A stretch of 64,000 bases of DNA. Source: Macrobrachium rosenbergii (lineage: Eukaryota > Arthropoda > Malacostraca > Decapoda > Palaemonidae). Location: NCBI RefSeq assembly GCF_040412425.1, contig NC_089768.1:5503501-5567500 (forward strand). Reading direction: 5' to 3'. A program made the translations under genes and the position numbers. The notes under the pieces are model-generated. The model was not told the origin of the DNA and searched no databases. It was given only the letters and a program-made list of their open reading frames with translations. Positions 40,185 to 52,164 of the stretch are shown in pieces; the stretch's first letter is position 1; every line of letters begins with the position of its first letter.

Positions 40185-42150
40185 TTCTTTGTTTTCAGCC
40201 GTTACCCATCTCTATATGGGGTCACTGTTCCGTGTAAGCCTTCTCCATCTTCTTCTATCTTGTGTATCCTGTTCTCTGAACCCCTTTTCCCGCATGTCAC
40301 TTGCTACGTTATCTTTCCTTCTGAAACTTGGTCTTCCCTTCCTCCTCCTCCCAACCACCTCCATGTCCATGATCCTTCTACACACATGATCCTCCTCTCT
40401 CGGCATGACATGACCAAATCACTGCAATCTTCTTTGCTGAATCTTCTTTGACATTTCTACCACTTTGACTGTCCCTCTAATATAATCGTTTCTGATCCTG
40501 TCCTTTCTCGTAAGCCCACACATTCATCTCTACATTCTCATCTCTACCACTTCCAACTTCCTTTCTTGAGCTTTCTTTGTTGACCATGTCTCAGCCCCAT
40601 ACACCATCGCTGGTCTTACTGCACTTTTATAAAACCTTCCTTCTACTCTTGCACAAATCCTCCTGTCACACAATATTCCAGATGATCTCCTCCAATTCAT
40701 CCAAGCACACTGTATCCTGTGGTTTATTTCTGAGTCCATGCCACCATCATCCATCACATAGGACCCAAGATACTTCAAAGTGTTAACCCTCTTGATGTCA
40801 TCTAAACTTAAATTAACTACACCCTGTTTTCCTTCCCCTCCCATCCACAGATATTCTGCCTTAGCTCTGCTTATCCTTAAACCTCGATCTTCCAGTGCTT
40901 GTCTCCACAACTCTATTTTTGTCTCCACTCCTTCTCTAGTCAGGTCCACCAAAACAACAACATCAGCAAACATCACACTCCATGGGACTTCTTTTCTGAC
41001 ATCTGATGCAATAACATCCATCAAAAGGTCAAAGATATAGGGACTGAGAGTTGAACCTTGATGTACACCAACTCTTACACTAAACTTTCCGGTTGTTCCT
41101 ACAGTGCTCCTTACCTGAGTGGTAACCTCTGCATACATATCCTGGACTAATGTAACAAACTTTTCTGAAACACCCTTCTCTCATACATCTCCACACTTCT
41201 TGCCTTCTCCAGATCAATAAGTACTAGATGTAGCCCTCTCTGTCTTTCTGCATGTTTTTCCATTGCTTGCCTTGGTGCAAAAATTGCATCTACTGTATCC
41301 TTTCCCGGCATAAACCCGAACTGTTCTCCACTTATTGTTGTTTCATTCCTTATTCTTTTCTCTACAATTCGCTCATATATCTTCATAGTACGAGACATCA
41401 ATTTTATCCCTCTGTAATTTGTGCAGTCTTGTATATCTCCCTTCCCTTATATATTGGGATCATAATACTATTTCTCCAGATATCCGGCATTTTTTCTTGA
41501 AAAGAGTCCCAGAGTATATCAACCCCTTCCCCTCCCAAGCACTTCCACACCTCACCTGGTATATGATCCGGTCCAACAGCCTTTCCATTTTTCATTTTGT
41601 CAAATGTTCTCTTCACCTCTTCTCTGGTGATACCTGGAACTGCTCTTACTCGGGGGTTTCCCTCTTCTCTTATTCTTCTGGAGTTCCCTTCGTTTAATAG
41701 CTTCTCAAAATGTTCCTTCCATCTTGCTCTTATACATTCTTCCCTTGACAAAACTCTTCCATTTCGGTCCTTGATCTGCTTGATGTGCATCAGATCTTTA
41801 GTTGCTCTATCTCTCCTTTTTGCTATGTTGTAGATCATCTTCTGACCCTCAGATGTTTCTACTTTCTCATACATCTCATTTATTACTTCTGCCTTTGCCC
41901 TCGCCACGGCCCTTTTTGCTTCTTTATTTGCGATTTTCCAAGCCATTTCATTTTCCACAGATTCATCCCTTTCATATATTATCCTTACTTCTCGTTTCCT
42001 TTTTTACCTTATCTAGAGCATCTTGGTTCTACCACCAGCTCTCCTTATCATTAGGTGGTCCTTTACCTGATGTTTTCCCTAATAGCTCCTCAGCTGTTCT
42101 CAGTATCATTGTGCTATTTTCTACCCACCAGATGTTCACATCATCTGCTA
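40185..42150 (-). pseudogene. RTE-like non-LTR retrotransposon, 5'-truncated
   Basis: On the minus strand, successive fragments follow the order of an RTE-type ORF2. The region before RT (KGPPNDKESWW near 42050, NKEAKRAVARAKAEV near 41900) comes first. RT motifs follow (MKNGKAVGPDHIPGE near 41570, EQFGFMPGKDTVDAIF near 41300, VGVHQGSTLSPYIF near 41050). The post-RT tail has LKYLGSYVMDDGGMD, YGAETWS and GRRRKGRPSFR, ending RRWRRLTRNSDPI near 40212. The catalytic box reads MFADVVVLVD where FADD is expected, so one catalytic Asp is Val. There are frame changes near 41400 and 41145 and an in-frame interruption near 40520. The 5' endonuclease domain is missing. Confidence 0.85.
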
Positions 42151-42789
42151 AGAAATGCAACCTGTTTATTATTGCCTAGTAACCATTGGCACAATGTTCT
42201 GATGTACTGTTAAAATGTACCCTTTTCACAAGAGTTCTTAGTCAGCCAAATTTTTTTGCAACATCGTGTGCTGTTAGAGTCAAAAAATGAACATTGGTAT
42301 AGGTTTGCAACAAAAACTACCACATACTTTTTGTTGCAAAATACCAGATAAGGACTAAGGGTTCTGAATGTACAGAGATATAGTACAAAAGAGAAGACTT
42401 GTATAATATCTTTATTCATTAAGACAAGAATGCTGGATTATTTCGTATTGAGCAATTCACTAATTAACAAAATAATCTGTTATCCGACATTGCAAAAGCC
42501 TGATCATGGATGCCAAAAGAAAGAGACAAAGGTAGAAGGTCATTGTGCGCCGGAATGGAAAGGATGAAGAGTGATTGTGTCTGAGATAGCCAAGAGGGGT
42601 AGACACAAATAATAAGAAGCACCTACAATAGCAGAGAGAATCTGAGGAAAAGTGAATGTATTAGTTTTAGCACTGAATGAGTAAGAATGATTATGACGGC
42701 AGCAAAAGTTTGCAACAGTGAGGTGTATCCAGGCCAGGCTTGGAAAAGGAAGAAAGTGAAAGTATTCTCAGTAGAGCCCCAATCTGTGC
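42151..42789. other. Unassigned sequence
   Basis: Nothing recognisable between the two LINE remnants. Confidence 0.4.
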
Positions 42790-44135
42790 CATGGGTTTGA
42801 AGAGCACGATGTTTGACAGGTTGTGCTAGGTGATTTAAATGAAAGAACTATGTGAAAGGGAAAGAGACAGTATAATGGACAAATAGAGTTCCTGGAGTAA
42901 TGGGATACCCTTTGAAAAGAGGCATTGATACTTATACATTGTCTAGGCTTGTTAGTAATACATCATCTCCAAAATAAAATATTCTTAAGTTTGTCTGGGA
43001 AAAGACAAAATAGAAAGGAAAATAGTTTGTTGGAATACTTATTAAAACAGACAAAAGGAGTACCTGGAGTCTATCTGATAATTATTTGGCTGAAGTAACA
43101 GTACAAATAAACTTAAGTTCAAAATGGAAAGTAAAGCTCATGATCTTATTATATGAGTATTGCAACAAGTGATGAGGTGACATGAAGAGAACATATAAAG
43201 CACAAAAATGGATGAAAAATTCTTCATATGGAGCGTATAAAATTATATTTCGCGGCAGCAAACATTTGTAACTTGAGAAAAGAGAGGAAATGGAATAACA
43301 ACAGAGGGTGATGGGGTGAGAAAATATAAAAAAAAAAAATAATGAAAGAAAAACAGCGATCATCTTAAGTGCAAATTTAGACAAAAGTGAAGGTTGTGTA
43401 CCAGATTACAAGATGGATAATGTGATCAACAGGAATGTGGGAGAGAAAAAGAGGGCATGTAATAAAAAAAGGGATGGGGGGGGGAGAGCAAGGATCTCGA
43501 GAAGAATATGATGTTGTTCTTACAGGAAGTCAATGCAAAGAGGAAGGTTAATGTACATTTAATTTCAGAGCGGTGCCTTCTTAAAAGAAGGCAATCTTGG
43601 GTCAAGGGAGTAATTGGAAGATTTACCGAGTGTGGAAGATAGCTGAGAGGCAGAGGTTAATAATGCAGAAGTGGAAAGCCAGTTTAAGTTTTAAAAAGCT
43701 TGTAAAAGTAACTGTAGGCGATGTAAAGAAGACTGAAGGGAATACAAGTGAGAAGCTACGATACGGTGATGAAAGTGTGACCCAGAAGCTGACAAGGGTG
43801 TAAAGTTGAAATAAAGGGACTAAACTTTAGAAGAGCACAATGTTACTTACCTTACTAAAGAGAGAACTGTGTATATGGATTTTGATTAAGACATGATATA
43901 AGCACTGGTATGGAAAAAGCAGTGTTTGTGTTTAAATGTGCAGAACAATTTTTTTTATGAAAGAAGTCATGCAAGAAGTCTGGTAAAAAATGAGATAAAC
44001 TGTGTGCAGCATTTCTGGACAGCTTATGACAGAGCTGACAGCATGTTGAGAGCAATGAAAGTTTTTATGAAGGAAGTGAAACATGTATTTGTATTTGTAG
44101 GTAAGAAAATTGGTGTCATGTCCTCGTGGTAATTT
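42790..44135 (+). pseudogene. Decayed non-LTR retrotransposon (endonuclease and RT remnants)
   Basis: Plus-strand fragments resemble a LINE. VVLGDLNERTM near 42815 matches the endonuclease GDLN/GDFN motif. EFLE/GIPFEKRH-like pieces follow, and an RT start-like TAYDRADSMLRAMKVFMKEV with GKKIG follows near 44025-44110 (compare the usual AYDRVD..). Stops and shifts are frequent and the YxDD core is absent. It may be the same family as 4780-5860. Confidence 0.45.
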
Positions 44136-44369
44136 AACTTCGGCTCTATGTATTTTGATTCCTAGAACCTTGCCCTAGTATTTTCACTCCCGGTATGCTG
44201 AACCCTAGTTAGCTGCTACTCTGTTTAGTTCACACTCGGTCATTTGACTCCCGGGAGTGAATAAACTGTTAAAATTTTTGCACAATTTCAAATAAACTGA
44301 AACCAGTATTTATGGAATTTAGAATATTTTTCATTACGCCATTCAGAATGTCCAATATGCTAATCAGAA

Positions 44370-45380
44370 TAATTGACTTTCCTGTTGTTAGGAACAATCG
44401 TTTGCCGATTGTTCCCTTGGTGGATTGTTGCCTCCTTTGTTTTGTTTGTTTTTAATTGCTGGCGAGTTGACGTCGGTTGGATGGCGTCAGACTTCGTCAG
44501 TCAGGTTCGTAGCAGCTACGAATCAGGTCCAGGGCAGCAGCGAGTCCGTTGGGGTAGCAGCAGCAGGTATCCTTACCCGAGAGTCAGGTCCCGGCAGCAG
44601 ACCCATGGAGAGTTTTTGAGGACGAGATGGTTGCCGTGTCGGCTCTGTCTTGGTCGTTATTGGAGGAGGACGTCAGCAGGTCTCGTCAGCAGAGCAGCGG
44701 AGGTTGTTTTTGGCCATGATAGTTGTCGTATCGACTCTGTCATGGGCGCCTGGAGTTGGAGGACTGTGCTTGAGGGCTAGATGGTTACCGTATCGGCTCT
44801 GTCTTTGTTGTCCTGCAGTGTTCCTGTGTTGCAGCTTCGTCTGTGAATGTTTATGATCCCGTTTTGTTCATGCTTGATGTATTTAATTTTGCTGCTATAT
44901 TATGAATAACTGTATTTTGGTAACACTCATTTGATTATGTTTACGGTTTTGATAATTTATTTTATTGCATTGCTGACCGTATTTTTCATGTGATTGTTTA
45001 TTGCTTTGCTGACTGTATTATGTTTTGTGCTGCTAGTTTTTATATTTATGTTGCCTGTTCATGTTATGTTTATGCTGCCTGGTTATTGCCCAAGTGTTGT
45101 TTGGTAATTTATTTTCAGTTTGTTTACTGGGCTTGTATGATTTTACTGAATCATTCATTTGTGTTTAGTTTAAGTGAACCTGACTCGACTGTAAATATGT
45201 ACATAACTAATTTGTAATAAACTAATATTAAGGTAAACCTTTTTTGTATTTGTTCTGCTCCTCCCTCCTTTGTTTGTCACCTCTCGTCAGTCATTGCAGC
45301 CCAATTGCTTGTTGTTTTTTTTAAGAACCTGTAGATCTCGAGAGGCGAGTTCTTAATACCTGTTATTTATGACGACAGTA
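44370..45380 (+). repeat. T-rich LTR-like region, copy 2
   Basis: Diverged relative of 1-926 by order of motifs near the 3' end (AATAAACTAATAT, CTCCCTCCTTTG, TTTAAGAACCTGTAG). It contains a 10-bp hairpin, GGAACAATCG/CGATTGTTCC, at 44391-44415. GC-rich Arg/Ser frames at 44373-44780 have no known motif. A solo LTR is possible; its limits are uncertain. Confidence 0.3.
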
Positions 45381-46093
45381 AAATGTACTCTTATATGTTT
45401 ACTAACAATTAAAAGTAATTAGTGAAACATGTGAACTTAAAAAAAAAATATTTACTACTATGAGATTCACATCCGGTGTCCCGGTGTTTTTCCGGAATAA
45501 AATTTTATCGACGCACCTGACAAAGATGACACTTTGTCACAGGGTATCTTACATCCCTACCTAATTTTTTACTGTATTCTGTGTTGCGAAAGTTGCATAA
45601 TTCTGGTAATTATAAGAGTAACATCGACTTCTTGTAGACATCGCCAGCAAATTCAGAGGAATGTCTTTCGAAGATATAATGACGTAACTTATGACGTCAT
45701 TAACGTGCCTCCTCCTCGATGGATAATTGGCTATTCGTGAAAAAGTCTCAACCTCTGGCAACAACGAAATACAAATAATACTCCTTGTTTACACTTTGTA
45801 GTAGTGGTAGTAGTATATAGGATTTGAGCAAATTGAAGGACCGAGTATACTTATACCTTTTAGAGTGCAAGCAATCTTGGTATTCAAAAGCCTACCAACA
45901 ATCGAACTACCATGCCGGTAATATTCTGTGGAATATGAAAACCACTTTCATTGTAATGTTACAATTCGGTCACTGTTGTACTCTGTCACTAAGAGGACAG
46001 GAGCGATCATATGGAATGACATGCCGTTACATGTATCCTTTATTTAACATAATTACATAGCAGGAAACTTGACATTATAATCAACTGGTGGAT
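45381..46093. other. Unassigned sequence
   Basis: No gene or repeat is recognised. Confidence 0.4.
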
Positions 46094-46150
46094 TATGGCG
46101 TTTCGGGCTAAACCCAAGCACTGGAACCTATAGAGGTCATTCAGCGTTGT
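46094..46150 (-). repeat. Fragment of the decapod repeat seen at 3660-3925
   Basis: CCAAGCACTGGAACCTATAG followed by AGGTCATTCAGCG is the reverse complement of the 3' part of the repeat at 3660-3925. Confidence 0.65.
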
Positions 46151-46489
46151 ATTATAAACCATGACTTTTTTTTTTTTTTGGCAAAGCGAGTTTTAATGTT
46201 GTTCCGCAAGTTATATTTTACTAAGAAGTCAACAACTATTGCTTTACGGAGCATATATAATTATCTTTCTGTAACTTATGGAAGTCAACAAATGACGAAA
46301 GGCTGGTAGCCTTGGATGTTCGGGTGTAGTCCTTACCCAAAAAAGGGCCCTATTATTCATTTACCTGTTCAAGCTTACGGTGGGTTTGCCACGGGCCTCC
46401 TCACTTAATATCTTTGTCAAATGCACAGACAAAAAGTTATTCCGGAAAAACACCGGGACAAAGGCTCTGAATCTCATAGAAAAAGATAT

Positions 46490-46490
<1 letters not shown>

Positions 46491-46541
<51 letters not shown>
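46491..46541. repeat. (AG)n microsatellite
   Basis: AG run of about 50 bp. Confidence 0.98.
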
Positions 46542-46544
<3 letters not shown>

Positions 46545-46744
46545 TACGGTCATCCCACTATCGGAGCAGACCTCTGGTACAGCAGTAGGCAGTGTCATGA
46601 GAAATGCATGAAATCGGCCGACGGCAAACGCAACACCGGAAGAAAAGAAAATAATCAACTGGCTCTCAGCGCCAGTTAGGGGGAGAGAGAAAGGTTTACC
46701 AACACTGTAGCACTGGAGCGAACCAATACATCGTTACAACAGTG

Positions 46745-47156
46745 CGCGCACGCTGTTGGACCAGCGTTCGACTCTCCGACCGGCCAATGAAGAATTAGAG
46801 GAATTTATTTCTGGTGATAGAAATTCATTTCTCGTCATAATTTGGTTCGGATTCCACAATAAGCTGTAGGTCCCGTTAGTTCTTCTTAGGAGGAGTGGCT
46901 AGAGCTCTCGGTTAGCACGCTGTTGGCCCAGCGTCCGAGTCTCCGTCCGGCCAGTGAAGAATTAGAGGAATTTATTTCTGGTGATAGAAATTCATTCCTC
47001 GTCATAATGGGTTCGGATTCCACAATAAGCTGCAGGTCCCGTTGCTAGGTAACCAATTGGTTCTTAGCCACGTAAAATGAGTCTAATCCCTCGGGCCAGC
47101 CTTAGGAGAGCTGTTAATCAGCTCAGTGGTCTGGTTAAATTAAGATATACTTTTTT
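46745..47156 (+). mobile_element. Dimeric tRNA-derived SINE with one target duplication
   Basis: Two SINE monomers lie head to tail. The first (46745-46877) lacks both the A-box end and the tail. The second (about 46888-47156) is nearly full length, with a head of GGAGGAGTGGCTAGAGCTCT and CGTCCGAGTCTCC, the conserved body and a T-rich 3' end. A single 11-bp direct repeat, TTACAACAGTG, flanks the pair (46734-46744 and 47157-47167), so the dimer appears to have inserted as one unit. Confidence 0.85.
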
Positions 47157-47518
47157 TTACAACAGTGGGGATACACAGGCAATAACCCCGACCTCCATGA
47201 TTTATACAGCCAAGACGGTCCAAACGCCTGCAGGTTTTTACGATGTAGATCCCCGAGGCGGAAAATGACCAATGAAAATTCGACCTGTCAATACATCATT
47301 CCAGCCTTCCTGCTATAATTACCTGTCTATCACCTTTTAATTTCATTCATTCTCTGGGTAGATGTCCACGGGCTTGTGCGTCGAAACGTAAGAGTAAAAG
47401 AAACAACAAAAGCAAAATATCTTTCCAAATCCTTTGGAAATATATTACACATCTACAGAGAAGACTCTATAAGCTGAATGGAGTTGAAACAGCAGTTTTT
47501 AATAACACTCCTTCCATA

Positions 47519-47537
47519 TCATTATTATTATTATTAC

Positions 47538-47614
<77 letters not shown>

Positions 47615-47627
47615 TATTAGCAGCAGC

Positions 47628-47697
<70 letters not shown>
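47519..47697. repeat. (TTA)n-(TAG)n compound microsatellite
   Basis: About 90 bp of TTA/ATT units, then CAGCAGCAG and about 75 bp of TAG units. Confidence 0.98.
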
Positions 47698-48025
47698 TAA
47701 TTGATTATTTTATATTTTTGTTACTTATTGTTCTTGTTTCGAACCTAGTGCAACAAATTACTCTTGTTACATCAAGCTTAAGGTTGTGTTCTAAATAGAA
47801 ATTTTTGACATTTTATAACTATTACAAATACATATCCATTAAAATCCCCAGTAATTTATATCTCTTCTGCAAGGTAAATGTGTATTCCATCTTTTTTTTT
47901 ATTTTCACTATCTCTCTCATTCTAGCCCTCTCTTTCTGCCCAACAGAAGTGGGCTCGTCCAGAAATGTTTGCTTAATTTACATTCCAGACTTTTTGTCCC
48001 GTTATAACACTGGGGTACAAGACAT

Positions 48026-48292
<267 letters not shown>

Positions 48293-48299
<7 letters not shown>

Positions 48300-49330
48300 C
48301 TTTTAAGTCAGTTTTTCTCTTATACAATTTTCGTTAAGAGCAATTACTTTGTTAGCATCAATAAGTTTCTTTCTGGACTCTTCATACCGTCGGAGATTTT
48401 TCTGATTATCGTTCGTCAATTTCTGGTGAAAAATACGCCGACTTCCTTCTTCCAATTACTTGTTTTTGTTGCGACAGCTGTTTCGCCAGACCTATAAGAT
48501 CTATGGGCGGTGCACTGACGATACATTCCTCACAATAAAGGAAAGAGACGATGCCAGAAAACTACCAGATGCCCTGAAAAGAAACTCGGTGCTGCACTTC
48601 ACCACAGATCACAGATAGCCTAAGTCTTTACCGTTTCTTGATGTTTTGGTAAAACAAGGAGAGTTTTAAACTACCATGCACGCAAAAGCAACGAACGCTG
48701 TCCGGTGCTTGAACGCACGAGGAGAATGCCCAGACGCATATAAACAGTCTGTAGCGAGTGCGTAAACAAATAGAGCTTTCACACAGCACATCGTGGAGAG
48801 ACATACATAACGAACTTGACCGAATTCGCCAACTGTTGACAAACAACTGGTATGCAGATCAAATAATGAAACTGCAATAAAAAACATAATTGATGAATTT
48901 AACCAACCCAACACGACGACGAACAAGGACGAGATTCTGATTATTTACCATCGTCTACAACTCTACATTATGGGTCGGCATACAGAGTAAAGCCGCACAC
49001 TACATGGGATAGTAAGCAGACGCATAATCCCAAAAGCCTCTTACCACAAAACAAGCCTCAGAATCTATAGTAAGCCTAACCCTGTAGCAGTCCTAATAAT
49101 GAAAAACAGCACCGCTCTGGGAGGACCAAAGATGTGCATGAACGTAGTTTACAAATTCACTTGTCCAGAGATGTGTACTGTAAATCTCACAGCCAAAACT
49201 GTCGCGGGCACACTACAAAGACCCTTCGGAGATGTATGCTGGCTCATAGAATTCAAGGGCCCATTCATGAACATTATACAGAGTCCACGATAGGCAGCCA
49301 TCCTTACAAGAGCTGAGAAATGGCAGCCGG
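48293..49330 (+). pseudogene. Penelope-like element with RT tail and GIY-YIG region
   Basis: Plus-strand PLE remnant. A terminal arm (48310-48490) is followed by RT C-terminal fragments: DDTFLTIKERDDARKLPDAL near 48515-48575, RFLDVLV-like near 48635 and LNARGECPDAYKQSV near 48711-48755. The endonuclease region follows: NVVYKFTCPE near 49142, then TLRRCMLAHRIQGPIHEHY at 49219-49275. The YIG motif itself is degraded. Frame changes are frequent and the RT palm before DD is missing, so the copy is inactive. It lies between (TA)n tracts and is paired with an inverted arm at 49970-50180. Confidence 0.65.
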
Positions 49331-49969
49331 GTTGTACACACAGAGGACAATAATGGTCGCCTCTGAACAGCCGAAGTGTTAAGCACCGCTATCCAGAAAC
49401 CGACCCTGAATATCCAACAAGAGTCGGATCGTATACTCCCCTCCAGCAAAAGAAGGAATGCGTGAGCCAACAGGGACCACACAGCACACCCACGACCACC
49501 GGACGCATCGCGCCCCTCAGGAGACAAGAGAGCGCCCAGCGAAGGCCAAGCAACATCCATGCTCAAGTCCTTGAGGTCCCGCCCCCCAACACGAACCTCG
49601 AGCCGTAATTAGCGCAAAACATTTGGACGCACACGTGCATTAAAATTTAATATTATGCATGTTTATTATGTATAAACAGACATTCGTATATTTGTATCTT
49701 TTACATACGTTATTAAATTTTATTTATTTTTGTACTTTATTTTTCCTATTTGCAAACGATCATGTAAGATTTTACTGAATTATAAACACAAATTTAAGGA
49801 AACACCACGCACTTGATACTGTATTTTGAATATTTATTTAACCACATGTTTACAGTTTTACTTTTGTTTTAATACATGTTCAATGCACTCAAAGCAACGT
49901 CCTTGAATGGTTAAGCTTTTAATCCCTTGACCAACCAGTACCCAGGCTCGAGGTCATCCTCCCCACACA
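49331..49969. other. PLE 3' region and unassigned sequence
   Basis: Non-coding. The first 270 bp may be the decayed end of the PLE, while the rest is AT-rich without recognisable content. Confidence 0.4.
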
Positions 49970-50294
<325 letters not shown>

Positions 50295-50495
50295 GCTCCT
50301 AACTGTATTAACACTTGATATAATTTATCGAAATATCACCCTTCCGTTAAAATATTTTTCAAACTAAGCATGAGCAAGAGGGCTCTTAGGGAATATGGTA
50401 AACATGGTTAAATGTTAACTAGTTAAATATAGACTAGATGTCATTTATGATAACGAATTGCAACGATTTAAACTAAATATTTTTCTGTCACTGAC

Positions 50496-50496
<1 letters not shown>

Positions 50497-50563
<67 letters not shown>
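50497..50563. repeat. (AAT)n microsatellite
   Basis: About 22 AAT units. Confidence 0.97.
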
Positions 50564-50566
<3 letters not shown>

Positions 50567-50730
50567 TTAAATTAAGCACAGTTCCAAAGAGCATTTCATT
50601 TCAAGGCAGTTGAAGTAGCATCCTGGTGTTATAAGTATAACTGAAGGTTTACATGTGTTCATACATACACATATGCAAGCATACGTTCATACATACATAC
50701 ACACATCATACACTATATATATACATATAC

Positions 50731-50732
50731 AT

Positions 50733-50822
<90 letters not shown>
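50731..50822. repeat. (AC)n-(AT)n microsatellite
   Basis: AC run followed by a 70-bp AT run, bounding the sequence at 50823. Confidence 0.97.
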
Positions 50823-50825
<3 letters not shown>

Positions 50826-51000
50826 GTTGAAGAGGTAAAGGCATGCATGTCTCTTACAAGATCAAGTTTATTCTGCCAACACGTTTCACATCACATGATG
50901 CATCTTCAAGGCTGGAAAATCACATACAATAAATACTTAAAATGTCACTTATACAATGGGAAAAACTTCTTTAAAAATTTTAAAAATTTAAAGGATTTAC
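50823..51000 (-). mobile_element. Putative PLE 3'-end fragment
   Basis: The minus strand reads CTTGAAGATGCATCATGTGA then GTGAAACGTGTTGGCAG, a phrase of the kind found near the 3' ends of PLEs, and it ends at a (TA)n tract like the other PLEs here. No coding sequence is included. The assignment is by resemblance only. Confidence 0.3.
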
Positions 51001-51540
51001 ATGTATACACCAGAAGCTAATGAGTTATGTGAACTAGCTAACAGGAAAGTGCTTGAAGCTTTTAGAACCACAGTGGGTGGCAATGATATACATTGGGCCT
51101 GGTATATAGATACGGTCCGTCATAGCACTAACACTATGGTCAATGAGTCTATTCAGATGTCTCCGTTCGAGGCGTTGTTTGGTTGCCCAGCGCGAGGTTC
51201 ATTTTATTTGTTGCCCATACATTCTCGCAAGGATGATACAGTTAGGTCGTTGATCTCTAGGGCAAAAGAAAGACATGCACATCTCAGTAGTAATCTCGAG
51301 TCAAAGACATGAGAGAGGGTTGAGAGAAGCAATAGAAAATCAGCTGATGTAAAAATTGCAGTAGGGGATAACATGGTCTTGAAGGTTAATGTTATGAACC
51401 AGTTGAACTATAAACTGGGACCCAAATTTGAGGTTCTGTTAGGAGTTATTGTGGGAAAAAAAGAGGAATAGGTTTGTTATTCTGGATGAAAATACAGGGT
51501 TATCGAGGTTAACGCATATATCTAAGATCAAGAGGACAGC
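51001..51540 (+). pseudogene. pol: Ty3/Gypsy integrase fragment, second element
   Basis: The frame begins within the integrase core. YTPEANELCELANRKVLEAF holds the catalytic-Glu region (CELANRK, where CER is usual), then FEALFGCPARG. It stops at a UGA at 51310 and continues in frame with VGDNMVLKVN and YKLGPKFEVL, a GPY/F-like tail. A further stop follows near 51469. The start coincides with the end of the PLE-like fragment, so the element is 5'-truncated. It differs clearly from the integrase at 31398-34034. Confidence 0.75.
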
Positions 51541-52164
51541 TTAATTGTAAAGGGGAGCTTGTGTGTTAATGTTTTTTTTTACCTGTTCTCTTTTCCAGTT
51601 TGGTTTAGGCGAGTTTCCTATGAAGGTGATATGTGGGTTTTTAAAATGTGAAGACACTGGCCGACAGAGTTTTATGGATTTTGGTGGTTTAATTTTAGCC
51701 CATTTTATTTTTTTCTGTGCAAATGCGGCGGTTTGGCATAACTGTTACTTTAATTTTTGTAATTTTGGGGTACTCTATGTTAGGCGTGGTGAAGAGGTAC
51801 CGTAGAGTTCTCTGGGCATTTTGGAAGTTTTGGGTAAAGTTTATATGTTGTATCAACCCATTGGTGAGTTTGCTGTGATTTTGAGGCAATGGTTGATTTC
51901 TTTTATAGGGGACGCTAGGGTCTTACATATGGTTTTGGTGACATATGGTTTTGTGGTTTTATGAGATTACATCTCCCATGTGTGTTTTTGGGTTTCTTTT
52001 CTTTGGAGGTGTTAGAGTCGTTGTAGTGAATTCAGTCTTTGTTTGGTGTTTATTTAATATGTTTGGTTTTTCTTTTAGATATGGTGATTTATGGTGTTAA
52101 CGGTGTTAGTTGGACAAGTTTCTGTCGGTGGTTATTAGATTTGGAGGCAGTTGTTTGTTAGGCT
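51541..52164 (+). other. Region between integrase and env of the second element
   Basis: T/G-rich and without a convincing frame. Two polypyrimidine-AG acceptor-like sites (TTCTCTTTTCCAG ending 51597 and TTTTTCTTTTAG ending 52078) lie before open stretches. Either could serve a spliced env mRNA, but decay obscures the start. Confidence 0.35.

Noticed and set aside
44246..44262. Short palindrome ACTCCCGGGAGT
   Set aside because: A 12-bp palindrome is expected by chance at this scale and has no associated feature.
44373..44780. 135-codon frame rich in Arg, Ser and Trp
   Set aside because: Overlapping open frames and no domain. It lies in the LTR-like region and is probably non-coding.
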